NCBI GenBank assembly: GCA_001692895.1
Contig: KV748179.1
Span: 5,106,668-5,170,667 of the forward strand
From: Cenococcum geophilum 1.58
Lineage: Eukaryota > Ascomycota > Dothideomycetes > Gloniales > Gloniaceae
Reading direction: 5' to 3'
DNA: 64,000 nt
Below are positions 47,801-61,000 of the stretch, piece by piece. How positions within the stretch are numbered: position 1 is the stretch's first letter; every line of letters begins with the position of its first letter. The notes beneath the pieces are model-generated. The model saw nothing but the letters and a program-made list of their open reading frames with translations. It had not been told where the DNA came from and ran no database searches. Made by a program: the position numbers and the translations under genes.

Positions 47801-48965
47801 GGTATTATAATGCTAAGAGATCTAAGGGACTAGATCTTAAGGAGGGAGATAAAGTATAGCTACTATATAAAAATTTTAAGAGTTGACGACTAAGCAAGAA
47901 ATTAGACTATATTAGACTAGGACCTTTTAAAATTATATAAAGAATTTCACCGGTTACGTTTAAGTTAAACCTATTAGCCAAAATAAAGATCTACCCTATA
48001 TAGCATATCGCAATGCTAGAGCCAGTATATAGGAATATTGAGCTACCGGGCTATAAGGCAGACATATATAGAGGATAAGAAGAAGATAAATAGTAAGTTT
48101 TAAAGATTATTAATTATAGGAATATTAACAACAAAATATAGTACGAGGTTAAGTAGATAGGCTATACTAAGACTACCTAGGAGCTACTAGGGAATTTAAA
48201 AAACGCTATAAGAAAGGTACAGGAGTATTGGAAAAGATTAGGTTAAGCAGTATTAATAAAGAAGAATCGCTAAAGAATAAGTTACCTAAGGGGGACCTAA
48301 GAAGAGCAGTTGCTAAACTACTTAGATCTATTTCCTTCTCTATTAAAAGAAAATCCGTTCTTTTATTACCTAGTTCCTATAAACCTTATTCTATAAGTTT
48401 TTACTTCTTAAAACAAACCTTTTTACGAACCTTCTTAAGACAAAGTAGATAAGTAAACGCCGCAATCTAAGCATTTAGGGCCTTCTGTTCCGCGTCACAG
48501 GAACGTTTTAACTTAGTAAGGGCTTATAACAGTTTACTATCTAGCCGCGTAGCAGTAGATTAAATATAAGACCCTAAGATAAATTAATTAGGGAACTAAA
48601 CAACTATTAAGAGTAATAGGTCGCGCATATTTAGTATTAGAAGTAGAGTAAATGTCATAGGACGAACGAATATTCGCTTTAGTATACTCCGAGCAAGAGA
48701 ACGGTTATCGCGAAGATGGGTTCGCCAATATAATATAAACTAACCCCTCTTTTAAATAACAAGAACACGGAGACGGTATAATCTCACTAAGAGATAATAT
48801 TGTAGCAATAGTGTAAGCACAATGCTGGGTATATAAAGAAGAAATTGCTTTAGGTATAATAAGCAATAATATTAACTAAATTAATTAGACGGATATTATA
48901 CCTCTAGTAAATAACTTAGAGATATTTTAAATCTTTAAGGATAAAGATAAAGAGAAGGGAGATAG

Positions 48966-49390
48966 TGTTATAGATGCTTTAAGTACAATATTATAACTAC
49001 TTAAAGAAGAGACAAAAGAAGCTAGTTAGTTAATTTAGGCACGGTCTAGAATAGAGCTAATAGAACTATATAACAAGGAATGGTAACTAAGGTTATATAA
49101 TATGCTACGTATTAAATAAGAGGAATAAGAGAAACTTACGTACCTTATATATAAGACGTATATTACGTATAAGAAGGATTTTATAGGAGTACGGTTGTGT
49201 ATTTAAGGACCCTTAGTCCCTACCTAGATAGTTCCTTCCTTATAGTGATTTTCAGAATATAATTGGAGTTAATCTATTAGGCAACCACTCCGCCAGTTAT
49301 TATTACGTTGTTGACTTTTGTACTTGTATTTCCTACACACCTAGCCCAATAACGAGCCTATTGTAGTTCTTGCTACAAGGTTCCATTATA
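48966..49390 (+). repeat. Element 1, 3' LTR
   Basis: 425 bp starting TGTTATAGATGC and ending TTCCATTATA, followed at once by the TTAAG duplication. It is the same length as the 5' LTR, with mostly transition differences. Confidence 0.92.
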
Positions 49391-49591
49391 TTAAGCTTCT
49401 TCTTAATACATTTTATCCGGATATTTTTTATAAATAGTAAGACTTTATCTCTTATTTTAAATTCTTTAGGTATATATTTTTTATTATAGTACCTTTTTTA
49501 TATAGCCTGGGCGTTAGTAAGTACTTTTTAAGTTCTTTTCTATAAATTCTTATTTGCTTAATTCTCTTAAATGTTACTAGTACCTCCCTTT
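49391..49591 (-). mobile_element. Older Gypsy relic, part 2
   Basis: Minus-strand text resembling an integrase C-terminus: KRYYNKKYIPKEFKIRDKV then LLFIKNIRIKCIKKKL, like the usual 'yYnkkh.p..fkvGDkVLLs.kNir.krpskKLd'. It breaks off exactly at the TTAAG duplication of element 1 and continues at 41469. Confidence 0.65.
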
Positions 49592-50010
49592 TATTACAGA
49601 CGCTTTAAGTACAATATTATAACTACTAGGAGAGAAGTTAGAAGAAGCTAGCTAGTTAATTTAGATACGGTCTAGAATAGAGCTAATAGAGCTATATAAC
49701 GAGGAATGGTAAATAAGGTTATATAACGTTATATATAGTATACGTAGTATATAAAGGGAATGTATATATAATACGTATAATACATACCTTACGTATAAAG
49801 GGGATTTCTTAAGAGTACGGTTGTGTATTTAAAGGACTACAGTCCCTACTTATATAGTTCTCTCCTTTATAGTAAATCTTAGAATACAATTAGAGTTAAT
49901 CTATTAGGTAACTACTCTACTAATTATATTTACGTTATTAACTATTATATACCTATATACCCAGCCCATTAATAAGTCCACTATAGTATTTCCTATAAGG
50001 CTTTATTATA
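49592..50010 (+). repeat. Element 2, 5' LTR
   Basis: 419 bp from TATTACAGACGC to GGCTTTATTATA, clearly homologous to the element 1 LTRs but more diverged, with a short expansion of TATATAGTATACGTAGTATA-type sequence near 49730-49790. Confidence 0.88.
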
Positions 50011-50022
50011 TATTTACTACTA

Positions 50023-51042
50023 GGCCGTCAAAATCGGACTCTATACCTATACGTGGTAACGGCTACGAACCTAGTCTTCGAAGTTCAGATCTAGAGCCAA
50101 CGCAGAGATGTCGCATAGCGTGCGGATAGGACCTGTGGTAGTTATAGGCGTTAAGGGCGGTGGTGAAAAATTTTCAGATGGTGAGATCTTGAAAACCACT
50201 ACTGTTGGCTCTCTATAGTACGACAACTACTACATTCTCCTATTTAGGGCACCTATACGATCCAATATGGATGCATAGTATTTAATATCACCCCCTGTTC
50301 CCCAGTGGAAAGCATTAACGACCTTATATTAATGAATAAGCAAACGTAAACGAACGAACGAACGAGTAAATATACGGCCCCTCCCAACCCCTAGGGCGAT
50401 CGCCCGTGGAGCATGCAGTTACTCGCCGTACTGCTATAATACTACTGAAAGCGGCAGCTGGATAACCCCGTACGGTTTTCCTTGTCTCCTCTTAACGGAG
50501 TGGTGCCTTTAGAGAGGGCCTAGTGACTAGGGCCTAGGTATAAAAGATACCTAGATATACACATATATATATATCCCGCTTTTATCTTTTAGTTTTAGGA
50601 TAGTAGATCGGATAAATCCCCCTTACGCCTTTAATAGGCCTTAGGGGGGGAGGAGGTATGGCGTATATGGTAATGGTTAACAAGAGACAGCATATAGGGG
50701 TGGTTAAGATATGGGGTATAACTATAAGTATACAGCAATTGATCGGCAAGGCCTAGCTAGGATATAGTGAACCCTAACTTTAGATAAGCTAGAGAAGGAA
50801 GTAGTGGTTCCTAAGGAGTTCGAAACATCTAAGGAGGAGGACGAGCTGTAGGCCCGTAGGGCCGCTGCTCGTATAGGCATGGCAATTTGGGGTTTTTTAT
50901 CCTACTAAGGTAGCTTATAGGGTTTTTCCTCCCCCCAATAGCAAGGGGTTTTTTCTATTAATATTACTTTCCCCTTATGTACGGAGTAGTCTGCGTGGGC
51001 CTAGATAGGATCCATATCAGACGTTAATTAAAGAATCTACTA
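50023..51042 (+). mobile_element. 5'-truncated LINE-like insertion
   Basis: Flanked by a 12-bp direct repeat TATTTACTACTA (50011-50022 and 51043-51054), a length typical of target-primed reverse transcription. Near 50788-50908 a coding relic reads LEKEVVVPKEFETSKEEDEL, a stop, then ARRAAARIGMAIWGFLSY. The 3' part shares GGAGTAGTCT, GTGGGCCTAGATAGGATCC and GACGTTAA with 4831-5158. It contains a (CGAA)n stretch at about 50346-50365. GC content is higher than in its host, so it is less affected by RIP or arrived later. Confidence 0.65.
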
Positions 51043-52674
51043 TATTTACTACTAAGGTTATAGTAAAAGAAGTTAAACAATATACTACTAAAAGCAGCAG
51101 CTATAACGGTGTCTATAGCAGCGACTACCTTAGAATTAGGTAATAACACTAGTATAGCAGATACTAACTTATAATTAGTTACTATTAGATAGCTATAGGA
51201 AATAGTTAATTAATTAACAGACAATAATAGGATACTTAAAGAAAGGATTAACGGGATCAGAGCAGTAAAGGTTAAGTTACCCTTAATTAAGTAATTCTTA
51301 GGAGAGAAGTTAAAGCTTAAAGGATTCCTTATGTAAATACACTTTAAGGTTATATAGAAAGGAGTTAAACTAGAAACGCCTATAGATTAAGTTGCTTACG
51401 CAGGATTATTCTTAACAAGAAGGGCACTTAAGTGGTTTAAGCCTTACCTTATAGAGGTACAGGAGTATAGTATAACAACCACTAACTAAGAGGTATAGTA
51501 TATATTCTTAAGTTAGAACGGGTTCGTGGAATAATTAACGCAAATATTTAGAGGCCTAGAGGCAACCACTATAGTAAAAAAAAAGCTTTAAAACCTAGTA
51601 TAAAGGACTTTAGCAATTAAGTATATAACGTAGTTTTAAACGTTAGTAATATAGGTTAAATAGAATAATAAAGCGCTTATAGCATAGTACAAATAGGGAC
51701 TTAAGGTAAAAGTCTAAAATATAATTATCTTAATAAAAGATACGGATACTTTTAGGGATTTAATTAATTAAGCAATTAAAATTAATAATAGGATTTACCA
51801 AAGAGAGCAGGCTAAAAGGGTTAGGATAGAGTTCTATAGTTATATAAGGCGCAAAGTATATATTAATAAAGTTAAAGTTAAAAACTATAGTATAGCGCAG
51901 AGGTAATAAACCTAAGTAATACTAAAGAATCTAAGAAGTAGAATAAAAAATTATAGAAACCTAGAGGATAAGGATTAAGTAATTAAAGGTCTAAGGAGCA
52001 GAGGCTAAACCAAGAATTTTAGCAGCAGAAGACATTTAGGCAAACTCCATAATAAGAAAAATGGTTTAAAAAAAGAGCTTATATAAATTATAAAAAATAG
52101 GGTTATTACATTAAAGACTATAGAAGTAGTTAGAGTTACTATATAGTAAAAGAAACAAGACTAGTAGACAATATATACGTATAGAGGGATAATAATATAC
52201 TATAAGGAATAAAAGAATATTTAATTAAAAGTTTTACGTTCTATTATAATAACACATACCAGATTTATAAAGACGCTAAGTATAGCGCAAGCTATTAGCT
52301 ATAGAAGCTAAAATTATTAGCGTTTAAAGGAACCAATAAACCAGTTTGTAGATTGGATATTAAGGATAATAAGTTTAATATAGGCGAAATGTTTAATAAT
52401 AATAAGGTAATAAAGGTAGCTTACTAGGAGTATATAGACCTTAGAGATGTTATATAAAAGGTAGAAGATAATTCCACTATAAAACAAGGAATATTAGTAG
52501 GGATTAAGACCCCACTAGATATAATATCTATCACTTCGCGAGACGCAAGAGAAGTAGGGCAGTAAACTACTCTAGCACTTAATAAAGGCAAAAGGCTATA
52601 AGCTTAAGATTCTTAAAAAAAGATAAGAGATAACTAAGATTCTTAAAACGAGATAAGGTAAGCTTAAGAACCTA

Positions 52675-52824
52675 TCCCTTAACCCGCCAAAATTCGTCCA
52701 CACGTTATCGATAAGGGTTGGCCAATAGAATCAATAAAATCAAGGCTCCGTGACTATACGCGTACTTTTGATTCTGTTGTTCTGCACGGACCACCTACCT
52801 TGTAGACGTTGGCGGGTTAAGGGA
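52675..52824. mobile_element. TA-flanked MITE, copy B (150 bp), inside RIP-decayed element 2
   Basis: The TIRs TCCCTTAACCCGCCA and TGGCGGGTTAAGGGA are perfect and are flanked by TA (52673-52674, 52825-52826). The interior shares TTATCGATAAGG, GGCCAATAGAATC, GCGTACTT and GCACGGACCACC with copy A. It is GC-balanced and free of the C-to-T decay that saturates the surrounding gag/pol relic. Confidence 0.88.
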
Positions 52825-54588
52825 TAATAGACAATAACTAATAGAGCAGAGTAATAGCTTAGTTTAGTAATATATAAATAAGCTTAGGATAAAGTTTCCT
52901 AAAGGTATAAGACTCTTAAGACAAGATAAGTAAGATTTAAGACTCTTAAGATAAGATAAGAACACTATAAAAGCCTAATTAAACTAAGGCTAAAGCTAAG
53001 CTTAAGACAGAAGCAAGCTTAGGATTAAGAATCCTATAGGACTAAGATTTTAGCAATAAAATAAGGACTATTAAAGAAATTGCGAGTAAGGCTTAGTAAT
53101 AAGACCAAAATATTAGAACCAAAATTAAGAAGTAAGAAGACTTTAAGGATCTATCTATAAGACGCAAACTAAAAGAAACTATAAAAGAATTTAGATAAAG
53201 AATTATTGTATAGCAAGAATAGAAACTAGATAAGAGATTTAGTACACTAGGTTATATAAGGGATAGAGTACCTATATAAAGAATTACTAATAGGCCTAGA
53301 GTAGGCATACTAAGAGCTAAGTGGCTTACTAAACTAAAAAATAAAGAGGATTTAGGGATCCCTACTAGGTTTAAAAAATAATATACTAAAGGCTATTATA
53401 ATATAGTAATAAGAAGATACTTCCTTACGGATAAGCTATATATACTTTAATAGCTATACTAAAAGTAGTATAGACAGCGACACAATAATAAGTAGGAAGA
53501 TTTCTATATATAGTTAGATAAATAAGTTATCCAGAACTACCCAATTATAGAAAAGGCTATAACTTATATTAAAGGAGCCTTAATTATAATGTTAAAAGAT
53601 CTAGAGGAATAATTAGAGGACTAGAGAAGCAAGAAACGCATTTTAGTACCCGTAAATAAAGTTATAACGTTTAGATCGGCATAATAAAGGTTTAAACTTA
53701 AAGATAAAGATAAGTTAAAAGTTAACCTAAAGCACCTAGTATACTATACGCTATTATAGATTGTATATATAAACGATATATATAAAATATATAAAAATCT
53801 AAAATTTAAAAACCGGAAATACCCTATAAGGATATATTGGGCGCTAGATAAGCAATAGTATAGAAATACTAAGTATATACGTAGATAGTATCTAATAAAA
53901 GTTTAAGAGTTAGGAGACTTAATACTTTAACTAGAAAGATTTCTTATAAAAGAATACTTAAACGGATAATAGTAGTGGGAATACCTAGAAAATATATATC
54001 TATAGTATATTAAAGATAAAAAGCAAACTAGGCATTAGCTAAAGAGTAAGCTAAGTATATAAGGATTAAGTAGCCAATAGTTAGGAAAAGTAGAGGCTTA
54101 TAAAACTAGAGGGAGCTAATAGTAGAGCCTTAGACCCTTAAAGGAATTTAAGGACAACACATAAATTTATAAGTTAAGTAGTAAGATTAGTAGTTTAAAG
54201 CACTAATAGATAGTAGAGTAACGCGAAACTATATCTTATTATTAGCAGTTAAAAGAATAGGACTACCTTATAAATAGAAGGAATAACCTTACCTATTAGT
54301 TATAATTTTAGGAGATCTAATAGCCTACGGAGGAGGGATTATTAACCTTAAAATAGGACCTATTTAAATAACCATTAAAGGAAAACAAATTAAGATGTCT
54401 TTTAATATCCTACTATTAGGACGGGATAAGGCAGTATTAGAAATGCCTTAGTTATAGAAATATAATTTAAAGATTAATTAGATTACAGGACAGGTTAATA
54501 TTAGAGATACTTAATAACGCAAAATATAATAGTAAACTAAATTAGTATAATACTAAGTCGGAGTAATATACGAAGAGACTAAGTAAGG

Positions 54589-55012
54589 TATAACGGAACC
54601 TTATAGCAGGAACTACAGTAGGCTCGTTATTAGGCTAGGTGTGTAGGTGATATAAGTTAAAGTTAATAACGTAATAATAACTAGTGGAGTGGTTGCCTAA
54701 TAGATTAACTCTAATTGTATTCTAAGAATTACTATAAGGAAGGAACTATCTAGGTAAGGACTAAGGGTCCTTAAATACACAACCGTACTCCTATAAAATC
54801 CTTCTTATACGTAATATACGTATACTCTATTTGCTTTATTACGGATTATATAAATCCTATAGATTATATAGATCACGTTATATAACCTTAGTTACCATTC
54901 CTTATTATATAGCTCTACCGGTTCTATTTTGGACCGTACCTAAATTAACTAACTAGCTTCTTCTAACTCTTCTCTAAGTAGTTATAATATTATACTTAAA
55001 GCGTCTATAACA
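54589..55012 (-). repeat. Element 3, 3' LTR (left copy)
   Basis: Reverse complement of the element 1 LTR, from TATAACGGAACC to GCGTCTATAACA. Confidence 0.9.
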
Positions 55013-58000
55013 CTATCTCCCTCCTCTTTATCTTCGTCCTTAAAGATTCCTAATATCTCTAAGTTGTTTACTAGAGGTATAATATCCATCTAATTAATTT
55101 AGTTAATATTATTACTTATTATACCTAAAGCAATTTCTTCTTCTTTAACTGCTTATCGCATTCGCACTATAGCTGCGATATTATCTCTTAGTGAGATTAT
55201 ACTGTCTCTATATTTTTACTGTTTAAAAGAGGGGCTAGTTTATATTGTGTTGGCGAGCCTATCTTTATAATAACCGTCCTTTTACTTAAAGTGCACTAAA
55301 GCAAATATTCGTTTGTTCTATGACGTTCGCTCTATCTCTAATACTAAATATACGCAACCTATTACTCTTAATAGTTATCTAGTTCTCTAATTAATTTATC
55401 TTAAGGTCTTATATTTAATCTGCTACTGCGTAGCTAGATAATAAACTGTCCGTTACTTTAACGGAGTTACGCTATTCCCGTAATGTAGAACGGGAGACTG
55501 CTAATACTTAGTAACAGGCCCTTAAGTCTTGTCTTACGGCGTCCACTTAGTTAATTCGTCTTAAAAAGGTTCGTAAGAAGGTTTGTTTTAAGGAGTAGAA
55601 ACTTATAGAATAGGGTCTATAGGAACTTAGTAACAAAAAAATGGATTCTCTTTTAATAGAGAAGGAAATAGATCTAAGTAGTTCGGTAACTGCTTTTCTT
55701 AGGTCCCCTTTAGGTAACTTATTCTTTAGCGATCCTTTCTTATTAATATTACCTAACCTAATCTCTTCTAATACTCCTATACCTTTCCTATAGCGTTTTT
55801 TTAAATTCTTTAGTGGTTTTTAGGTAGTCTTAGTATAGCCTATCTACTTAACCTTGTACTATATTTTATTGTTAATATCCTTATAACTAATAATCCTTAA
55901 AACTTGCTATTTGTCTTCTTCCTATCCTCTATATATGTCTACTTTATAAACTAGTGGCTTAATATTCCTATATACTAGCTCTAGTATTATAATATGCTAT
56001 ATAGGGTAGATCTTTATTTTAGCTAGTAGGTTTAACTTAAACGTAACTGGTAAAATCCTCTATATAATTTTAAAAGGTCCTAGTCTAACGTAGTCTAACT
56101 TCTTACTTAGTTGTTAACTCTTAAAATTTTTATATAGTAGCTATACTTTATCTCCCTCCTTAAGATCTAGTCCCTTAGATCTCTTAGCATTATAGTACCT
56201 TTTTATTCTCTTTTATACTTTCTTTATTAATTCTATAAGGTCTATATAAAGATTTATTAACGTCTTTATTCTTTCTTTAATTGTACTACTTATTTTCTTT
56301 ACTTATTATAGTAATAACAATATTCTTAACTTATATCTGTAATTTGCCTTAAATAGTAATATGCCTATTCCTTCTTAAGGTGTTGTATTATATATAAACT
56401 ATATAACTAGTAATAGCAATACCTAATTATTCTATGTATAATTAATATAATACCTTAAATACTATTCTAGTGTCTAATTTAATCTTTCCGTTTAACCGTC
56501 TGTCTATAGATAATATATAGTAGAAGTTACTACTCTAACTCCTTATTCCGCTAAGAATACCTTCTAAAATGCTGCTATAAATCTTAGATCTCTATCCAAT
56601 ATAATCTTACTTAGTGCTCCGTGTCTTATAAATACTTCTTTAATATAGATTCTAGCGATATTCTCCGCTAAGATTTCTTCTGTATATGCTATAAAGTATC
56701 CCTACTTTATAAGCTTATCTATTATTACTAAGATTACGTTATAATCTTGTCCGGTAATAGAATCTCTTAATTTTAGCAACTTAATAATAAAGTCCTATAA
56801 TATAACCTCCTATAGTCTCTCTAGTATTTTAATAGGTTGTAGCCCTCTATACGGCTTATACCTTATTAGTTTATTCCTTTAGTAATCTAGATACTCTTTT
56901 ATTACTTTTCTTGCGATATTTTAGATTCTATTAATAATATACTCTTCCTAGAGTCTTAACACTAAGCCTATAGCTCTATTATGTCCTTAAGTTAATCCCT
57001 TATAGAAATCTTCTATAAATTGCTCTGCTATGCTTCTTAGGATATACTTAGCTTCTCGGTTCTTGTATATATCCGTCTATAAATCTTTTAGCTGTGCTTT
57101 TAGAATTCTTTATACCTAAAAGCTTCTTAGTATCTTGTAAACCTTATCTAGTTCTTCTTAAGTTGCTATAATTTTGGATAATTGTACCTAATTAATCCAT
57201 CTATATCCTTTCGCAGTAAAGCCCCTAATGGCTTTTTATTATTTTATAGTTTAGCCTTTTAACTTAGAGCGTCTGCTNNTATNTTATNTNTNCCCTTANT
57301 ATACTAAATCTTNAAATAGTATTCTATAAGTATCTCTGCCTATCTAACCTATCTTTAGTTAAGTTCCTTTATTATTAGGAATCCTATTAGGTTCTTATAG
57401 TTTATTTTAACTATAAATAGTTAATTTATACCTTATAAGAATACTCTCTATTTTTTTTTAGTGCTGTAACTATACCTAGTAACTCTTTGTTATAGATATT
57501 ATAGTTTAACTCTAGTAGTGTTATCTTCCAACTATAGTATGCTACTAGGTACTATCTATTTTAATATTTTTGTATAAAGTACGCCCCTAGTATATAGTCT
57601 GATGTATCTATCTTTACAACCGTCTCTAAACCTAGTTAATAGATCTTAAGAACTAGCTCCTAGGTAAACAACTTTTTAACTTTCTTAAATAGTTCTTATT
57701 GCTCTTCTCCCTATACCTATAGTTCTTCTTTCTTTATTAATCGCGTAAATAGTTTAATATCCTTTAACTACTACGCTATAAACCTTCTACAGTAATTGCA
57801 AAACCCTAGGAACGATCTTAACTATATAACGTTCTCTAGTTCTTACTAATTCACTATAGCCTTAATCTTCTTTAGATCTATACTAAGTTAGCCTAGTTTA
57901 ATAATAAATCCGACGAAATTAGTCTTCCTAGTAAAGAACTCGTATTTCTTAATTGCTACTAGCATCTATTCTTCTTATAGTCTCTTTAAAACCTATTTAA

Positions 58001-61000
58001 CGTGTTCCTTATATTCTTCCTTAGTCTTTAAGTAGATAATAATATCGTTAAGATATACCATAATAAATTTATCTAAGTATTCTCCTAATATATTGTTAAT
58101 ACGCTTTTAGAATGTTACTAGTGCGTTTATAAGCCCGAATTGCATAACTAATAGTTTATATAGTCCTTCCTTTAACCTAAAGGCTACTTTCTATTTATTG
58201 CCTTCCTTAATTCTAATCTAATGGTACGCCCATCTTAGATCTATCTTTGTAAAGATTTACGCGTTGCCTATCCTATCTTAGATTTCGCTAATTAAAGGTA
58301 AAGAATACCTATTCTTTTTAGTAATGCTGTTTAACTGTCTATAGTTGATATACAGCCTTAGTTTACCATTTTTCTTTAATACGAATAGTACTAGATAACC
58401 CGCTAATAACTGCGATAGTCTAATGTATCCCTTTTATAGGTTTTCCTAGATAAACTCTTTTAATACTCTACCTTTTTCCTCGGTAAGCTTATAGATTGGA
58501 AAGAACTTTAAACTTATTCCTAGTTCCAACTCTATCTTATAGTCCCATACTATATACTCTAATAGCTTTTTACTTTTTAGTAACTATAGTTTCTTGCTAT
58601 ACTTATAGTATCTCTTTAGTATATAACTTAGTCCTTTTTCCGTTTCTTCGTAGGTTGCTCCCACTTAGTACTATATTAACTTAGCTTATTATTATATCTT
58701 ACGGCATTAAGTATTTCTAATATTAACTTAACCTATAATCTAATTAATCCTTAGATTATATTCCTATAACTAAGGTATTCCTAGTACTGCCTCATCCTGT
58801 CCCAATAGTAGGATATTAAAAGACATCTTAATTCGTCTCCCCTTAATGGTTAACTAAATAGGTCCTATTTTAAGACTAATAATCCCTCCTCTATAGGCTA
58901 TTAGATCTCCTAAAATTATAACTAATAGGTAAGGTTGCCTCTTTTATCTATAAGGTAGTCCTATCCTCTTAACTACTACTAGTAAGATATAGTTTTGCGT
59001 TACTCTACTATCTATTAGCGCTTTAAACTGCTAATCTTACTATTTAACTTATAAATTTAGGTATTGTCCTTAAATTCCTTTAAGGGTCTAAGGCTCTACC
59101 ACTAGCTCCCTCTAGTCCTATAGGCCTCTACTTTTCCTAACTATTAGCTGCTTAATTCTATTGCACTTAGCTTGCTCTTTAGCTAATACCTAGTTTACTT
59201 TTTATCTTTAATATACTATAAATATATATTCTTTAGGTATTTCTACTACTATTATCTATCTAAGCATTCTTCCGTAAGAAATCTTTTTAGTTAAAGTATT
59301 AAGTTTCCTAACTCCTAAACTTCTGCTAGATGCCAGCCGTATATATACTTAGCATTCCTGTATTATTGCTTATCTATTATCTAATACATCCTTATAGGGT
59401 ATTTTTAATTCTTTTCCTTTAGATTCTTGTATATATTATATATATCGTCCACACATGTAATCTATAATAGCGTATAGTATACTAGGTGCTTTAGGTTAAC
59501 TCTTAGTTCGTCTTTATCCTTAAGTTTAAACCTCTGTTATATTAATCTAAACGTTATAACTTTATTCGCAGGTACTAAGATATACCTTTTACTTCTCTAG
59601 TCCTCTAATCGTTCCTCTAGATCCTTTAATATTATAATTAAGGCTCCTTTAATATAAGTCATAGCCTTCTCTATAATTAGGTGGTCCTAGATAACTTTCT
59701 TATCCAACTATATATAGAAATCTTCCCACTTATTATTATGCCTTTGCCTATACTACTTTTAGTACAGCTGCTAAAGTATATACGGCTTATCCGTAAGGAA
59801 GTATCTTTTTATTACTATATCGTAACAGCCTTTTATATATCGTTCTTCGAACCTAGTTAGAATCCCTAGATCCTCTTCTTATTCCAGTTTAGTAAGCTAC
59901 TTAGCTCTTAGTATACCTGCTCTAAGCCTATTAGTAATTCTTTATACTAGCGCTCTATCCCTTATACGTCCTAATATACTAGATCTCTTATCTAGTTTCT
60001 ATTCTTGCCATGCGATAATTCTTTACCTAAACTCTTCTATAGTTTCTCTTAGTTTACGTCTTATAGATAGATTCTTAAAGTTCTCTTACTTCTTAATCTT
60101 AGTATTAATTCTTCAATCTTTAGGCCAAACACTATATTCCCTTAATAAGTCCTCTAGGTCTATATATCTGTCTCCTAGTCTAATTACTATTTATATTACA
60201 GATTCTCTAATTTATAAAGAAGCTCCTTGCCTCTTACCTATGGGTATTTTAATTCGTACTCCAAATTCTTAGTCCCCTGGATTCTTTAATCCTAAGCTTG
60301 CTTCTAACTTAAGCCTTACTCCAGCCTTAGTTTAACTAGGCTTACTTAGTGTTCTTATCTCGTCTTAAGAGTCTTAAATCTCACTTATCTTATCTTAAGA
60401 GTCTTATACCTATAGGAAATTCTATCCCAAGCTTATTCGTATATCTTTAAACTAAGCCATTACTCTACTCTATCGGTTATCGTCCGTTATGGGTCCTTAA
60501 GCTTACCTTATCTTATCTTAAGAATCTTAGTCGTCTCTTATCTCTTCTTAAGAATCTTAAGCCTTTGGCCTTTTGCCTTTATTAAGTGCCGAAGTAGTTC
60601 GCTATCCTACTTCCCTTACATCTCGCGAAGCGATAGACATCGTATCTAGTAGGGTCTTAATCCCTACTAATGTTCCCTACTCTATAGTGGAATTATCCTC
60701 TGCCTTTAGTATAACATCTCTAAGGTCTACTCGCTCCTAGTAAGCGGCTTTTATTGCCTTATCATTATAGAATATTTCGCCTATATTAAAGTTATTATCC
60801 TTAATATCTAATCTACGAACTGGTTTATTAGTTCCTCTATATTTTATAGGTACTAGCTCTTATAGCCAATAGCTTACGCCGTACTTAGTGTCCTTATAAA
60901 TTTGGTATGCGTTATTATAACAAAACGCAAAACTTTTAATTAAACATTCTTTTGTTCCTCGCAGCACATTATTATCCCTCTATATGTGTATATTATCTAC

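Larger units (their letters stand above)
41470..49390 (+). mobile_element. Element 1: full-length chromodomain Gypsy retrotransposon, RIP-dead
   Basis: 7921 bp with LTRs 41470-41894 and 48966-49390 and target duplication TTAAG (41465-41469, 49391-49395). Reading through stops, gag starts MPLKAATTTPLTAA at 41938, with a CCHC-like knuckle at about 42950-43010. Next come protease (about 44930-45240), reverse transcriptase (about 45490-46230, including KLRLCINYR, then YLNDIIIYL for the usual YLDDI), RNase H (about 46370-46750, VAYYSRKI and DALSRKA), integrase (about 47060-47700, WDFIIKLL and ILDRDLRF) and a C-terminal chromodomain (about 48095-48240, YEVK.IGYTKTT.ELL). Dozens of TAG/TAA stops replace Gln and Trp codons, the RIP signature. 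It belongs with chromoviruses (MAGGY/Tf1-like order). Confidence 0.93.
49592..54588 (+). mobile_element. Element 2: chromodomain-type Gypsy relative of element 1, left part
   Basis: It begins with a 5' LTR (49592-50010) and 12 bp of leader, then is interrupted by a LINE-like insertion (50023-51042). It resumes at 51043 with a leader, gag (from about 51097, parallel to element 1) and pol up to the protease region (about 54190-54470). It is cut at 54588 by element 3 and continues at 62567. It is more RIP-decayed than element 1, with almost every Gln and Trp codon changed to a stop. It also carries MITE copy B. Confidence 0.9.

Noticed and set aside
48228-48452. 74-codon open frame inside element 1
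   Set aside because: Lies after the chromodomain in RIP-altered DNA; it is open by chance and resembles no transposon protein frame.
58496-58684. 62-codon open frame inside element 3
   Set aside because: On the strand opposite to the pol genes and hydrophobic only through AT-rich composition.
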